The notes under the pieces: model-generated
Database searches by the model: none
What the model was told of the DNA's origin: nothing
Seen by the model: the letters and a program-made list of their open reading frames with translations, nothing else
NCBI RefSeq assembly: GCF_014654725.1
Contig: NZ_JACVZV010000019.1
Location: 1-43,314, forward strand
Reading direction: 5' to 3'
From: Vulcanococcus sp. Clear-D1
GTDB lineage: Bacteria > Cyanobacteriota > Cyanobacteriia > PCC-6307 > Cyanobiaceae
Length of the DNA: 43,314 nucleotides
Translations under genes and position numbers: made by a program
Part shown: in pieces, positions 19,191-27,489 of the stretch
Numbering within the stretch: position 1 is the first letter of the stretch
How the letters are laid out: every line of letters starts with the position of its first letter

Positions 19191-19958
19191 ATGCAACAAC
19201 TCAAACAAGCGATCAAACATTGGATTCTGAAAGAACCGCTACCCGTCGGGACGGTCGTTTCCTTTCCAAAGTCTGGTCGAACCTGGCTTCGCGTGATGCT
19301 CGACAAGCTCGATGTCACCATGAGCTACACGCATGCCGGCAGCGAATACACGGTGAGCTGCCACTTCAATGACTTGCCGATGCCCAGATCACGCAGCGGA
19401 CCAGGGAAGCAATTATTCCTACTTAGAGACCCACGAGATACCGTTGTTTCAGGTTATTTTCAAAAAAGCAAGCGCAAAAAGCGGGATCCCTTTTCGGGCG
19501 ATCTATCAGAGTTCATCCGCGATCCGCACTATGGAATCGAAAAGATCGCGCAGTTCAACCTTGCATGGCTAACGAGCTTTGCATCCATGGATTCGTCCAC
19601 CCACAGGTCGATCAGCTACGAAGCCATCCGCAACGATCCGGCTCAAGCCATGACCCTGATCTACACCTATCTCAAAGACCAGCCCCCCAATCCGCTCTCC
19701 ATCCAGAGCGTGATTGAAGAAGCAAGCTTTTCCAGGATGCAGGCCCAAGAACGCAGTGGCGAGCTCGGTGCACAGTATGGATCAATCCTCACCCCCGCGG
19801 ATGCGTCCGACCCGGAAAGCATGAAAGTGAGAAAGGGGAAGATCGGCGGCTATAAAGATTACATGAACCAAGACGATATCGCCTTTTGCAACTCAATTCT
19901 GAACAACAGGCGCTACGAGGCCACGGTATTGGATCATGCGCCACTCTTTCTTCTCTAA
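19191..19958 (+). CDS. Sulfotransferase domain protein, atypical codon use
   Basis: 255 residues from ATG 19191 (MQQLKQAIKHWILKEPLPVG). The open frame continues upstream inside icd but is a shadow there. The PAPS loop is VSFPKSGRTWLRVMLDKL near residues 22-39, and the 3'-phosphate motif is LFLLRDPRDTVVSGYFQKSK near residue 78. This fits sulfotransferase family 1. KGKIGGYKDYM near the C-terminus resembles the conserved RKGxxGDW-like region that contacts PAPS. Codon use (AAA, CAA, ATT common) differs sharply from icd just upstream, suggesting horizontal acquisition. The acceptor is unknown; a surface glycan is plausible given the polysaccharide cluster 3 kb away. Confidence 0.85.
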   Translation: MQQLKQAIKHWILKEPLPVGTVVSFPKSGRTWLRVMLDKLDVTMSYTHAGSEYTVSCHFNDLPMPRSRSGPGKQLFLLRDPRDTVVSGYFQKSKRKKRDPFSGDLSEFIRDPHYGIEKIAQFNLAWLTSFASMDSSTHRSISYEAIRNDPAQAMTLIYTYLKDQPPNPLSIQSVIEEASFSRMQAQERSGELGAQYGSILTPADASDPESMKVRKGKIGGYKDYMNQDDIAFCNSILNNRRYEATVLDHAPLFLL

Positions 19959-20030
19959 ATCAACAACGATCCAGCAACGATTCACCCACGGCACGCGCGA
20001 TCTCTGGGCTGAGGCGCTCAGACTGACCCC

Positions 20031-21386
20031 ATGACGATGCCCGGACTAGCGGCCAAAGGCACCGACCCCTGCGTGCACTGCGGCTTCTGCCTGCCCACGT
20101 GCGCCAGCTACCGGGTGCTGGGCACCGAGATGGATTCGCCCCGGGGGCGGATCCACGCCCTCAAGGCGATCGAAGCCGGTGAGCTGGAGCTGGATGCCAC
20201 CACGGCGAGTCATTTCGATAGCTGTCTGGGCTGCTTCGCGTGCGTGAGCGCTTGCCCCTCGGGGGTGCGCTACGACGAACTGATCGAGGCCACCCGGCCG
20301 AAGCTGAATGCCCCGGAGCTGCGAAGCCCCGCCCAGCGCGCGTTTCGGCAACTGTTGTTGGCACTGCTTCCCTACCCCCAGCGGCTGCGGACTGCCCTCG
20401 CGCCGCTGCGCGCCTATGCCGGCACCCCCTTGCAAGGCCTGCTGCGCCGCTCCGGACTGCTGCGGAGCCTGCCCGCCTCGCTCGCAGCAATGGAGCAGCT
20501 GTTGCCACCCCTGGCCGCAGAAGCCTTCCGCGACGGTCATCCCGTGGTGGTGCCCGCCCAGGGGAAACGCAGGGCACGGGTGGGCCTGGTGCTGGGCTGC
20601 GTGCAACGGGTGTTCGACCCTGGCGTGAACCGCGCCACGCTTGAGGTGTTGAGCGCCAATGGCGTCGAAGTGGTGATCCCACCAGCTCAGGGCTGTTGCG
20701 GCGCCGTGACTCACCACCAGGGGGAACTGGCGCAGACGCGCGAGCTGGCCAATGCGCTGATCGAGAGCTTCAAGGCGGTAGTGGGCCCAGGCCGGCCAGC
20801 GGGTCCCGAACCGCTCGACGCCGTGCTGGTGGCGGCGTCGGGCTGCGGCCACACGCTCAAGCACTACGGCGACCTGCTCGAGGACAGCGCTGGGGCGGGC
20901 TTTGCGTCCCAAGTGCGGGACGTTCACGAATTTCTGGCGGAGCTGGGGCTGAGCGAGAGCTTCCGGGCACGCCTGCGCCCGTTGCAACACGCAGACGGCC
21001 AAACCGCCACGGCCGACAACCCTGTGCTGGTGGCTTATCACGATGCCTGCCACATGCTCCACGGCCAGGGCATTAGCGCGGAACCGCGCCAACTCCTGCG
21101 CGCCATTCCGTACCTGCAGCTGCGGGAAGCCACAGAAGCCGGCGTGTGCTGCGGCAGCGCGGGGATCTACAACCTGGTGCAACCCGAGGAAGCCGCTGCA
21201 CTGGGGCAGATCAAGGCGGCAGACCTGCAGGGCACTGGGGCCGAGCTGATCGCCAGCGCCAACATCGGCTGCACCCTGCAGCTGCGCCGGCACCTCCCGC
21301 AGGTGGGTGAAAGCAGCCTGCAATCACCCACCGTGGCCCATCCGATTGAACTGCTGCATCGCAGCGCCCACGGCAGCCAGGTGTGA
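20031..21386 (+). CDS. glcF: Glycolate dehydrogenase iron-sulfur subunit GlcF
   Basis: 451 residues from ATG 20031. It carries electrons in glycolate oxidation to glyoxylate, the cyanobacterial photorespiratory step, together with the flavoprotein subunits GlcD/GlcE. Two 4Fe-4S ferredoxin motifs are visible: CVHCGFCLPTC (Cys14, 17, 20, 24) and CLGCFACVSACP (Cys65, 68, 71, 75). Two CCG-type cysteine-rich domains follow: GCVQRVFDP...AQGCCGA and YHDACHMLHGQG...GVCCGSAGIYN. The permease gene begins within its stop codon (GTGA overlap). glcE lies 2.7 kb downstream on the same strand, and no glcD is in the window. A related LutA/DUF Fe-S subunit is the alternative, but the 450-residue length and nearby glcE favour GlcF. 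Confidence 0.93.
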   Translation: MTMPGLAAKGTDPCVHCGFCLPTCASYRVLGTEMDSPRGRIHALKAIEAGELELDATTASHFDSCLGCFACVSACPSGVRYDELIEATRPKLNAPELRSPAQRAFRQLLLALLPYPQRLRTALAPLRAYAGTPLQGLLRRSGLLRSLPASLAAMEQLLPPLAAEAFRDGHPVVVPAQGKRRARVGLVLGCVQRVFDPGVNRATLEVLSANGVEVVIPPAQGCCGAVTHHQGELAQTRELANALIESFKAVVGPGRPAGPEPLDAVLVAASGCGHTLKHYGDLLEDSAGAGFASQVRDVHEFLAELGLSESFRARLRPLQHADGQTATADNPVLVAYHDACHMLHGQGISAEPRQLLRAIPYLQLREATEAGVCCGSAGIYNLVQPEEAAALGQIKAADLQGTGAELIASANIGCTLQLRRHLPQVGESSLQSPTVAHPIELLHRSAHGSQV

Positions 21387-22747
21387 GCGAGCCAGAACCC
21401 ACAGCCACCCAACCGGGCAAGCTGCTCTCGGTGCTGGGGGTGGCCTTCGGCCTGGCGGGTTCCGTGGGCGGCACGATCGGCGCAGGCATCTTGCGTACAC
21501 CAGGCCTGGTGGCCGCACAGCTGCACACACCGTCAGTGGTGCTGTTGGCCTGGCTGGTGGGAGGCCTGTATGCCCTGCTCGGTGCCATCTGCATCGCCGA
21601 GCTGGCCGCCAGCCTCCCCCGGGCTGGCGGTTGGTATGTCTATGCAGAGCAGGCCTTCGGCCGGCGCGCCGGCTGGCTGGTGGGCTGGACCGACTGGCTG
21701 GCCCACTGCATTGGCCTGGCCTGGGTGGCCACCACCGTGGGTGAGTTATTGGCGGAGTGGATACCCGCGAACACTGCCGCCACTTGGCAAGGCCGGGCGT
21801 TGGCGCTGCTCGTGCTCGGCCTGTTCAGCGCCGTTCAGCTGCTGGGTGTACGCGCCGGAGGCGCCAGCCAGGAGCTCCTCAGCCTGGTGAAAGCGGTGGC
21901 CTTTCTCGGCCTCGCCGCGGCCAGTTTTGCGCTGCCTCCAGTCGTTCCTGCGGTGTCGACTGCCGCGGATCCTGCTGACCTGCTCCAGCAGGGACCTGCT
22001 GTTGCGATCGGAGCGGTGTTGGCCTTGCAGGCCGTGATCACCACCTTCGATGGCTGGGCCTCACCGGTGTATTTCGCCGAGGAATTCAGCGACCCCAGCC
22101 GCGACCTGCCCCGATCCCTGATTGGCGGGGTTCTGGCCGTGCTGGCGCTCTATTTGTTGATCAACGCAGCTCTACTGCATGTACTGCCCATAGGGGTGCT
22201 CAGCGAAGCGAATTTGCCAGCCGCGGATGCCGCCCGCAGCGTGTTGGGCCAACGCGGGGGCCAAGTGATCAGCGCCGTGGCCCTGATCTCCTTACTCGGC
22301 CTGATCAACACCGTGGTGATGGCGGCACCACGCATCCTCTTTGGCCTGAGCCGCGATCAGCTGATGCCAGCAGCACTCAGTGGTGTCAACCCCGGGGGCA
22401 CGCCCACCGCCGCACTGGTGCTCACGAGCGGCTGCGCTGCTGTACTCGTGCTCGCAGGCTCGTTCGATCACCTGCTTGGCATGGGTGCATTTCTCTATGT
22501 CGCCCTGCCCCTCAGCGGAATTGCAGCACAGCTGTGGTTACGCCGCCAGCAACCGGAGCTACCCCGACCGTTCCTGAGTTGGGGCTATCCGCTCACACCC
22601 TGGCTCGTGGGCGCTGGCTCACTGGCTTTTCTGATCGGAGCCATGGTGAGCGACACGGCCGACAGCCTTCTGGCCCTAGCGCTGGTGGGTGCGGGCGGGA
22701 TCGCTGGCGAGAGCTGGCAACGACTTCAGCCCAAGGCAGGCAGCTGA
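21383..22747 (+). CDS. APC superfamily amino acid permease
   Basis: 454 residues from GTG 21383, overlapping the glcF stop by four bases (GTGA), so translation is probably coupled. About 12 hydrophobic segments are visible. The first unwound helix carries GSVGGTIGAGILRTPGLVA, the substrate-binding GSG-like region of APC transporters. TM3 follows ALLGAICIAELAASLPRAGGWYVYAEQAFG, a strong APC signature. It should import an amino acid or amine with H+ or by exchange. The coupling to glycolate metabolism suggests a photorespiratory amino acid such as glycine or serine, which is inference only. Its 3' end overlaps the convergent kinase gene by 22 nt. Confidence 0.9.
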   Translation: MSEPEPTATQPGKLLSVLGVAFGLAGSVGGTIGAGILRTPGLVAAQLHTPSVVLLAWLVGGLYALLGAICIAELAASLPRAGGWYVYAEQAFGRRAGWLVGWTDWLAHCIGLAWVATTVGELLAEWIPANTAATWQGRALALLVLGLFSAVQLLGVRAGGASQELLSLVKAVAFLGLAAASFALPPVVPAVSTAADPADLLQQGPAVAIGAVLALQAVITTFDGWASPVYFAEEFSDPSRDLPRSLIGGVLAVLALYLLINAALLHVLPIGVLSEANLPAADAARSVLGQRGGQVISAVALISLLGLINTVVMAAPRILFGLSRDQLMPAALSGVNPGGTPTAALVLTSGCAAVLVLAGSFDHLLGMGAFLYVALPLSGIAAQLWLRRQQPELPRPFLSWGYPLTPWLVGAGSLAFLIGAMVSDTADSLLALALVGAGGIAGESWQRLQPKAGS

Positions 22748-24090
22748 TCCATCCATTGCCAAGCCAACCTCAACGTGCCCGCATCCCCCAGATTTCCGGG
22801 AAAGGTGATCACCGGCAGATCCTCCGCCAGCACCAGCGACAGCCCCGGCAACAGCTGCCCCTGAAGCTCAACCGAGGCCTGATACAGCCCATCGGCCAAC
22901 AGCGTGTGCGTGGTGATGCCGCCCTTGCTGATGATCAGGCCGAGCCCTGGAGCCAGGGCCGCCGCCAAGCGCGCCATCAAAGCGGCCAGCTCCAAGCCGA
23001 AGCGCCGCCGCTCCTGGGCTGAGGCAAAGCTCAATTCTCCGCGACTGGTGAACAACACCGGCGTCAGACCCTGCGCCAAAAGCTGGCGCAGTTCCGACAG
23101 CCAGCTCTGCTCCAGAGACGCGAGCAACTCACCCGGCAGCGGCCCCTCCAACACCCGCGCCAAGGTCGCCACCGGCAGCTCCAGGCCACGGCAACCTGGC
23201 TCCTCCAACAACTTCTCCAGCTGCTGATCCGCCAGGGGCACATGGGAGCCCACCATCACCAAAACCGGCAGCGGAGCTCCGCTGGGATCCCGGCGGCGCA
23301 AACCCGCCAAGCCGGCGGCATCCAGGGGCTGCGGCGGCAGGGGCACCAGCCCATTGATCAAGCTGGCCGCGCTCTGGAGCAACAGCCGCCGCGGCCGCGC
23401 TGATGCCGGATCGCTCACCGCCCAGATGGCAGCCCCGAGGGCGTCCAGCTGCGCCGGTTGCTCCGCATCCACCGCCACCACCTGCTGATCGTGCAGATCA
23501 GCCAAGCGAGCGCGCAGCGTCTCGGGAGGCCCCTCCAGATCGGCCAGAGCAATCCGCTCCACCGCCGCCGCCGCGATCCGAGCGACGGTTTTCTCCTCCA
23601 CCCACTCAGCCAAATCACTGCTGCGGAAGCCGAACAGGCGATCGCGGGCAAAGGCAGTGTTGTGCACAGGCTCCCCGTGCAGGTAGTGCACGCCGCCGCG
23701 GGTAGTGCGCCCCCCCGGCAGGAAAGCAGGTGCCAGCAAGGTGGCATCAAACGGCCCCAGCTCGGCCGCGATGGCGTCCACCTCCACGGGGAAATGCCCC
23801 CGCAAGGTGGAATCCCCCCGGCTCACGATCAACCAGCGATCGAGCGCACCGGCCGCCTGGGCTTCTTCCAGCAAGGGCCGCAGCGTGCGACAGATCTCAC
23901 GGATGCGCGCCCGGGCCTGCGCAGGCTCCAGAGCACGGGTGTTGGCGAGAACAAACAGCAGGGGAGACGGGTGCTGCAACCCCCTCCGCAAGGTGCCGGC
24001 ATCCCAGCGCAACAACAGAGGCGCGCTGTGCACCGTCTGCGACCCGGTGGGGTCGTCATCCAACACGATGACCTTGCGCCGCTCTGCCAT
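22726..24090 (-). CDS. Four-carbon acid sugar kinase family protein
   Basis: 454 residues from ATG 24090 (MAERRKVIVLDDDPTGSQTV); upstream in-frame codons are Ala/Arg noise. The N-terminal sugar-binding domain starts with VLDDDPTGSQTVH and contains RGDSTLRGHFPVEVDA. The C-terminal nucleotide-binding domain has VLVMVGSHVPLADQQL and ends with LGLIISKGGITTHTLLADGL, followed by PVITFPGNLGD. This is the DUF1537/DTN-kinase family, whose characterised members phosphorylate D-threonate, D-erythronate or similar C4 acids at O4. Here it is divergent from glcE (14 nt between starts) and convergent with the permease, so it sits inside the glycolate gene set. The substrate in cyanobacteria is uncertain. 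Confidence 0.9.
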   Translation of the reverse strand: MAERRKVIVLDDDPTGSQTVHSAPLLLRWDAGTLRRGLQHPSPLLFVLANTRALEPAQARARIREICRTLRPLLEEAQAAGALDRWLIVSRGDSTLRGHFPVEVDAIAAELGPFDATLLAPAFLPGGRTTRGGVHYLHGEPVHNTAFARDRLFGFRSSDLAEWVEEKTVARIAAAAVERIALADLEGPPETLRARLADLHDQQVVAVDAEQPAQLDALGAAIWAVSDPASARPRRLLLQSAASLINGLVPLPPQPLDAAGLAGLRRRDPSGAPLPVLVMVGSHVPLADQQLEKLLEEPGCRGLELPVATLARVLEGPLPGELLASLEQSWLSELRQLLAQGLTPVLFTSRGELSFASAQERRRFGLELAALMARLAAALAPGLGLIISKGGITTHTLLADGLYQASVELQGQLLPGLSLVLAEDLPVITFPGNLGDAGTLRLAWQWMDQLPALG

Positions 24091-24104
24091 GGCACCATCG
24101 TGCC

Positions 24105-25298
24105 GTGATCTGTCCTGAGCCCAGCGAGCTGCAGGAGCTGGTGCGCGAGCTGCATCAGCAGGCCCAGCCATGGCTGCCAGCCGGCAGCGGCAGCCGGCTG
24201 AGTTGGGGCGGACCTGTACTGCCTGCGCCGGGCGAGAACGAGCCCCTGGTGGTGAGCACCGGCGGGCTCAACCGGCTGGTGGAGCACTGCGCCGGCGATT
24301 TCACGGTCACCGTGCAGGCGGGCCTACCCCTGGTCACCCTGCAGGCAGAACTAGCAAGCACCGGCCAGTGGCTGGCCCTCGATTGGCCCTGGGGCAGTGG
24401 CCCTAATGGAGAAGCCAGCGGCACGGTGGGTGGCCTGGTGGCCCGGGGCCTGGCCGGGGGCTTGCGCCAGCGCTATCTCGGCGTGCGCGACCAACTGATT
24501 GGTCTGGAGCTGCTGCGCGCCGATGGCACCGCCGCCAAAGCGGGCGGGAAGGTGGTGAAAAACGTGGCCGGCTACGACCTGATGCGCCTGTTCTGCGGCA
24601 GCTGGGGCAGCCTCGGCCTGATCACCCAACTCACGCTGCGCACCTACCCGCTGCCCCGCCATCGCAGCGGCCTGCTGATCCGAGGGGAGCTGGCGGCCCT
24701 GGAGCAACTTCGCCGCCGCTGCCTAGCGGCGCCGCTGATGCCGCAGCGCCTGGATTGGTGGAGCGCGGGCGTGACGGGGAGCGAACAACCCGCCTTGCTG
24801 CTCACGCTGGCCAGCGTGAGCCAGGCCGCCATCGCCGACCAAGTGACGCAGCACCGCCAGGCCGCAGCCGAGCTGGGCCTCCACACCGACCCCCTCACAC
24901 CCGAACAGCTGCAGGAGCACGAAGGCCGGGGCCGCCAGGGCAAGAGCGACTGGCTGTTGCAACTGGGGGTACCGCCGGCCCAGGTCGCTGCACTCCTGGC
25001 CGATTCAGCCTTCAAGGGCGTGGCCTGCAACCTGGCCGCCGGCGTCGGCACGGGCCTGGCCTGGGCGGCAGCAAACGCCCTCCCCAACTATCGCGTGCAA
25101 CAGCTGCGGCAGCGCTGCCGAGAGCTGGGGGGCCAGCTGAGCGTGCTTCAGCAACCCGCCAGCGCCACCCCCCTGCCCTGCTGGGACGCCAGCCCCGCTT
25201 CTGCGGTGATCGAAGCAGTGAAGCGGCAATTCGATCCGCTGCAGCAACTGGCCCGCGGTCGCTTGCCCGGCGTGGTTCAGGCCGGGCTGAGCACGTAG
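24105..25298 (+). CDS. glcE: Glycolate dehydrogenase FAD-binding subunit GlcE
   Basis: 397 residues from GTG 24105. It is a PCMH-type FAD-binding protein: VVSTGGLNRLVEHCAGDFTVTVQAG, GSGPNGEASGTVGGLVARGLAGG, YLGVRDQLIGLELLRADG, then the tight GGKVVKNVAGYDLMRLFCGSWGSLG typical of GlcE. The second half is short and poorly conserved, as in GlcE compared with GlcD. It works with GlcF and GlcD in oxidising glycolate made by Rubisco oxygenation. Only 14 nt separate it from the divergent kinase start, so both promoters must overlap the other gene or lie within this gap. Its 3' end overlaps the convergent mutarotase-like gene by 22 nt. Confidence 0.92.
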   Translation: MICPEPSELQELVRELHQQAQPWLPAGSGSRLSWGGPVLPAPGENEPLVVSTGGLNRLVEHCAGDFTVTVQAGLPLVTLQAELASTGQWLALDWPWGSGPNGEASGTVGGLVARGLAGGLRQRYLGVRDQLIGLELLRADGTAAKAGGKVVKNVAGYDLMRLFCGSWGSLGLITQLTLRTYPLPRHRSGLLIRGELAALEQLRRRCLAAPLMPQRLDWWSAGVTGSEQPALLLTLASVSQAAIADQVTQHRQAAAELGLHTDPLTPEQLQEHEGRGRQGKSDWLLQLGVPPAQVAALLADSAFKGVACNLAAGVGTGLAWAAANALPNYRVQQLRQRCRELGGQLSVLQQPASATPLPCWDASPASAVIEAVKRQFDPLQQLARGRLPGVVQAGLST

Positions 25299-26128
25299 CG
25301 GCAGCGCAACTCAGAGCGCTGCCCTGGCTCCAGCTCCAAACCCAGTTCACCGCGCCGGGCGCTCCAGGGCTCCAGGCAGAGCATCGGCCGCGGAGGATCA
25401 CTCCACAACACGGCATGGGCAAAGGGGGGCTCCATCTCCAGCTCCACCACGGCGCCGGAGCCCGTGGTGAGCCGCGGAGCGGGATCCTGCGGTGGCTGCA
25501 GATCCAGCCGCAGATCCACACCCTGCTCCAGCCGCGCCAGCTGATCGGCCGTTGCGGCTTCAGCGGCACTGAGGTGGTCAAAACAACGCAGCGGCAGGCC
25601 ATCCACCCGGGCCTCAGCCAGGCTCTCTACCTGGAAATAGGGATGCAAACCGAAGGCAAACGGCATGGCCGAATCGGATGGGCCAAGGTGCTCCACCACA
25701 GCCCGAATCGCCAGGGCCTGGGGCTCGAGCTGAACCTCAAGGCTCAAGGCGAACCCAAACGGATAGGCCGCCCGTGTCTCCGGGCTGTCGCTGAGCTGGA
25801 GGCAAACCCCATCACCGCTGTCCAACTCCGTCAGCTGCCAGGGCAGATCACGGGCAAAGCCGTGCTGCGCCATCGGGAAGGAACCCTGGGGCAACACCAA
25901 TTGATTGCCGGGCAAGTTCCCGCACACGGGAAAGAGCACCGGAATCCCGCCGCGCACGCTCTTGCTGGGATCTGCAAAGCGCTCAGCGTCGAAATACAGG
26001 CGCTCCTGGCCGCCAGAACGCCAACCGGTGATCAGACCACCCCGCTCCGGCACCACTTGCAACTGATCCCCGTTCGGGGCAGTGAACAGCCAGTGGGGGT
26101 AAGGGGTTTGAACGCGGGAGAGGGTCAT
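25277..26128 (-). CDS. Aldose 1-epimerase family / hexose-6-phosphate mutarotase-like protein
   Basis: 283 residues from ATG 26128 (MTLSRVQTPYPHWLFTAPNG). Its start overlaps the upstream hydrolase stop as ATGA. It is a galactose-mutarotase-like beta-sandwich. GGIPVLFPVCGNLPGNQ and QHGFARDLPWQLTE hold the His-Gly-Phe substrate motif, FAFGLHPYFQV has the second catalytic His, and MLCLEPWSARRG the catalytic Glu. The pattern matches the YeaD/apospory-associated protein C branch, which equilibrates glucose-6-phosphate anomers. This fits sugar-phosphate traffic from glycogen but is not proof. It is cotranscribed with the alpha/beta hydrolase. Confidence 0.9.
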   Translation of the reverse strand: MTLSRVQTPYPHWLFTAPNGDQLQVVPERGGLITGWRSGGQERLYFDAERFADPSKSVRGGIPVLFPVCGNLPGNQLVLPQGSFPMAQHGFARDLPWQLTELDSGDGVCLQLSDSPETRAAYPFGFALSLEVQLEPQALAIRAVVEHLGPSDSAMPFAFGLHPYFQVESLAEARVDGLPLRCFDHLSAAEAATADQLARLEQGVDLRLDLQPPQDPAPRLTTGSGAVVELEMEPPFAHAVLWSDPPRPMLCLEPWSARRGELGLELEPGQRSELRCRYVLSPA

Positions 26129-27006
26129 CGCAGCGTGGCCAGCCACTCCAACATGGCCCGGTTCACCTGATCCGGCACCTCATCGTGGGGGCAATGGCCG
26201 GCCTGCAGCACCACTTCGGTGGTGTTGGCCGGAGCATGGCGCTGGAAGGCGCCGCGGCGACCCGCGGCATTGATCCAGGGATCGCGGATCCCCCAGAGCA
26301 GCAGCAGCGGGGCCTGAAGCTGGGCAAACAGCTCATCGAGGGGCTGGCCGCGGGGGATGTCGAACACCGTGCGGAACACCCCGAAGGCACCGGGATCGCG
26401 GCTGGGCCGCAGGATCGACTCCACCAACTCGTCGTCGACGTTGGTGGGATCGATATACACCTGTTTGAGCGTGCGGCGCACATTGCCGGGGCGGCGCATG
26501 TTCTCGAACAGCAGCCGCTGCAGGATCGGGCTCTTGAGCAGGGCGCTGCCGATGGTGCGGCGGGCGATGGCACCCCAGCCCTTCGGTTCACCCTGCTCAT
26601 CGGAGAAAGGTCCAGCTGCATTCAGCAACACCACCCCAGCGCACTGATCGCCCAAGGACGCCCCGGCCGCCAAAGCCGCGTAGCCGCCGAGGGAGTTGCC
26701 CACCAGCACCGTGGGCCGGCCGATGCGCTCGCGCACGTAAGCCACCAGCTGATCGCGCCACAGCGCACCTCCATAGCGAGGCCCCTCGGGCTTGGCGCTG
26801 CGCCCGAACCCGAGCAGGTCGAGGGCATGCACCTCGTAATGCTCGGCAAGCACAGGGATGTTGAAGCGCCAGTGATCGGTCGAAGCACCGAAGCCATGCA
26901 CCAGCAGGATCGCCGGGCCCTGGGCCGCAGCATCGGGGTCACGGCTGAGGCTGTGGATCGGATGGCCCTCGAAGGTCCACGCCGCTGCAACGGTCACCGG
27001 CAACAC
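26125..27006 (-). CDS. Alpha/beta hydrolase
   Basis: 293 residues from GTG 27006. Alpha/beta hydrolase core: oxyanion segment ILLVHGFGASTDHWRFNIP, DLLGFGRSAKP, nucleophile elbow GNSLGG with Ser105, acid in LLWGIRDPWIN, and catalytic His in LQAGHCPHDEVPDQV. The closest general pattern is the plastid/cyanobacterial hydrolase group around pheophytinase-like and haloalkane-dehalogenase-like enzymes, which typically act on esters. The substrate is unknown. Its stop overlaps the mutarotase-like start (ATGA), and it is divergent from the small membrane protein with 8 nt between starts. Confidence 0.9.
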   Translation of the reverse strand: MLPVTVAAAWTFEGHPIHSLSRDPDAAAQGPAILLVHGFGASTDHWRFNIPVLAEHYEVHALDLLGFGRSAKPEGPRYGGALWRDQLVAYVRERIGRPTVLVGNSLGGYAALAAGASLGDQCAGVVLLNAAGPFSDEQGEPKGWGAIARRTIGSALLKSPILQRLLFENMRRPGNVRRTLKQVYIDPTNVDDELVESILRPSRDPGAFGVFRTVFDIPRGQPLDELFAQLQAPLLLLWGIRDPWINAAGRRGAFQRHAPANTTEVVLQAGHCPHDEVPDQVNRAMLEWLATLR

Positions 27007-27014
27007 CAGGCTGG

Positions 27015-27362
27015 GTGGTGGATGCTAGGGAGATCTTCACCGCCGGCTGCCTGGTGCCCGACTGGATTCCTGAGAGCTGGGCCCTACTGCTGCCCGGCAC
27101 CGCCCTCTGGGCTCTGGCGGTGTACTTGCCACTGAGCGCGCCTCTGTCGCGGCTGGAGGAAGCCCTGGCCGCAGGGCCGCTGGATGAAAGCAGCCAGCTG
27201 GTGGCTCTGGTGGTGAGCAGCCTGCTGCTGGCCCTCGGCGCTGGCGCTGTGATCAATCTGGTTCTGGGCTGGACCCTTGGCCCCGGCTGGGGCACGAGCC
27301 TTGGCCTGATGGCAGCGCTCTACGGCCTGTTCTGGGGCCTCGCGGCCAGTCGCAACGAGTAG
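27015..27362 (+). CDS. Small membrane protein of unknown function
   Basis: 115 residues from GTG 27015; the next codon, GTG 27018, is an equal choice. Three hydrophobic segments: SWALLLPGTALWALAVYLPL, then VALVVSSLLLALGAGAVINL, then GTSLGLMAALYGLFWGLAAS. A short loop (SRLEEALAAGPLDESSQ) lies between the first two. No known domain is visible. The start codons of this gene and the divergent hydrolase are only 8 nt apart, which is unusually close. That means at least one has its promoter inside the other coding region, or the start chosen here is too early. Confidence 0.7.
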   Translation: MVDAREIFTAGCLVPDWIPESWALLLPGTALWALAVYLPLSAPLSRLEEALAAGPLDESSQLVALVVSSLLLALGAGAVINLVLGWTLGPGWGTSLGLMAALYGLFWGLAASRNE

Positions 27363-27489
27363 GCATGCCACAAAACGGGGGCAACCCCAAATTGCGTACA
27401 AGCCGTACAGGAGTGAGGGAAGCGGCTGCGACCGAATGGATCGAAACTCTTGAGACAAAACTGCAACAGGGCCCAGTGGGAGGGCAACC

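Noticed and set aside
20046-21323. 425-residue minus-strand frame opposite glcF
   Set aside because: Gln/His/Ala-rich low-complexity translation caused by GC-biased codons of glcF, whose Fe-S motifs are unambiguous.
24755-26170. 471-residue plus-strand frame spanning glcE and the mutarotase-like gene
   Set aside because: Crosses two real genes of opposite strand and reads as Arg/Gln/Pro noise.
27377-27388. GGGG-GCAA-CCCC hairpin after the small membrane protein, considered as a terminator
   Set aside because: Only a 4-bp stem and no U-tract follows on either strand.
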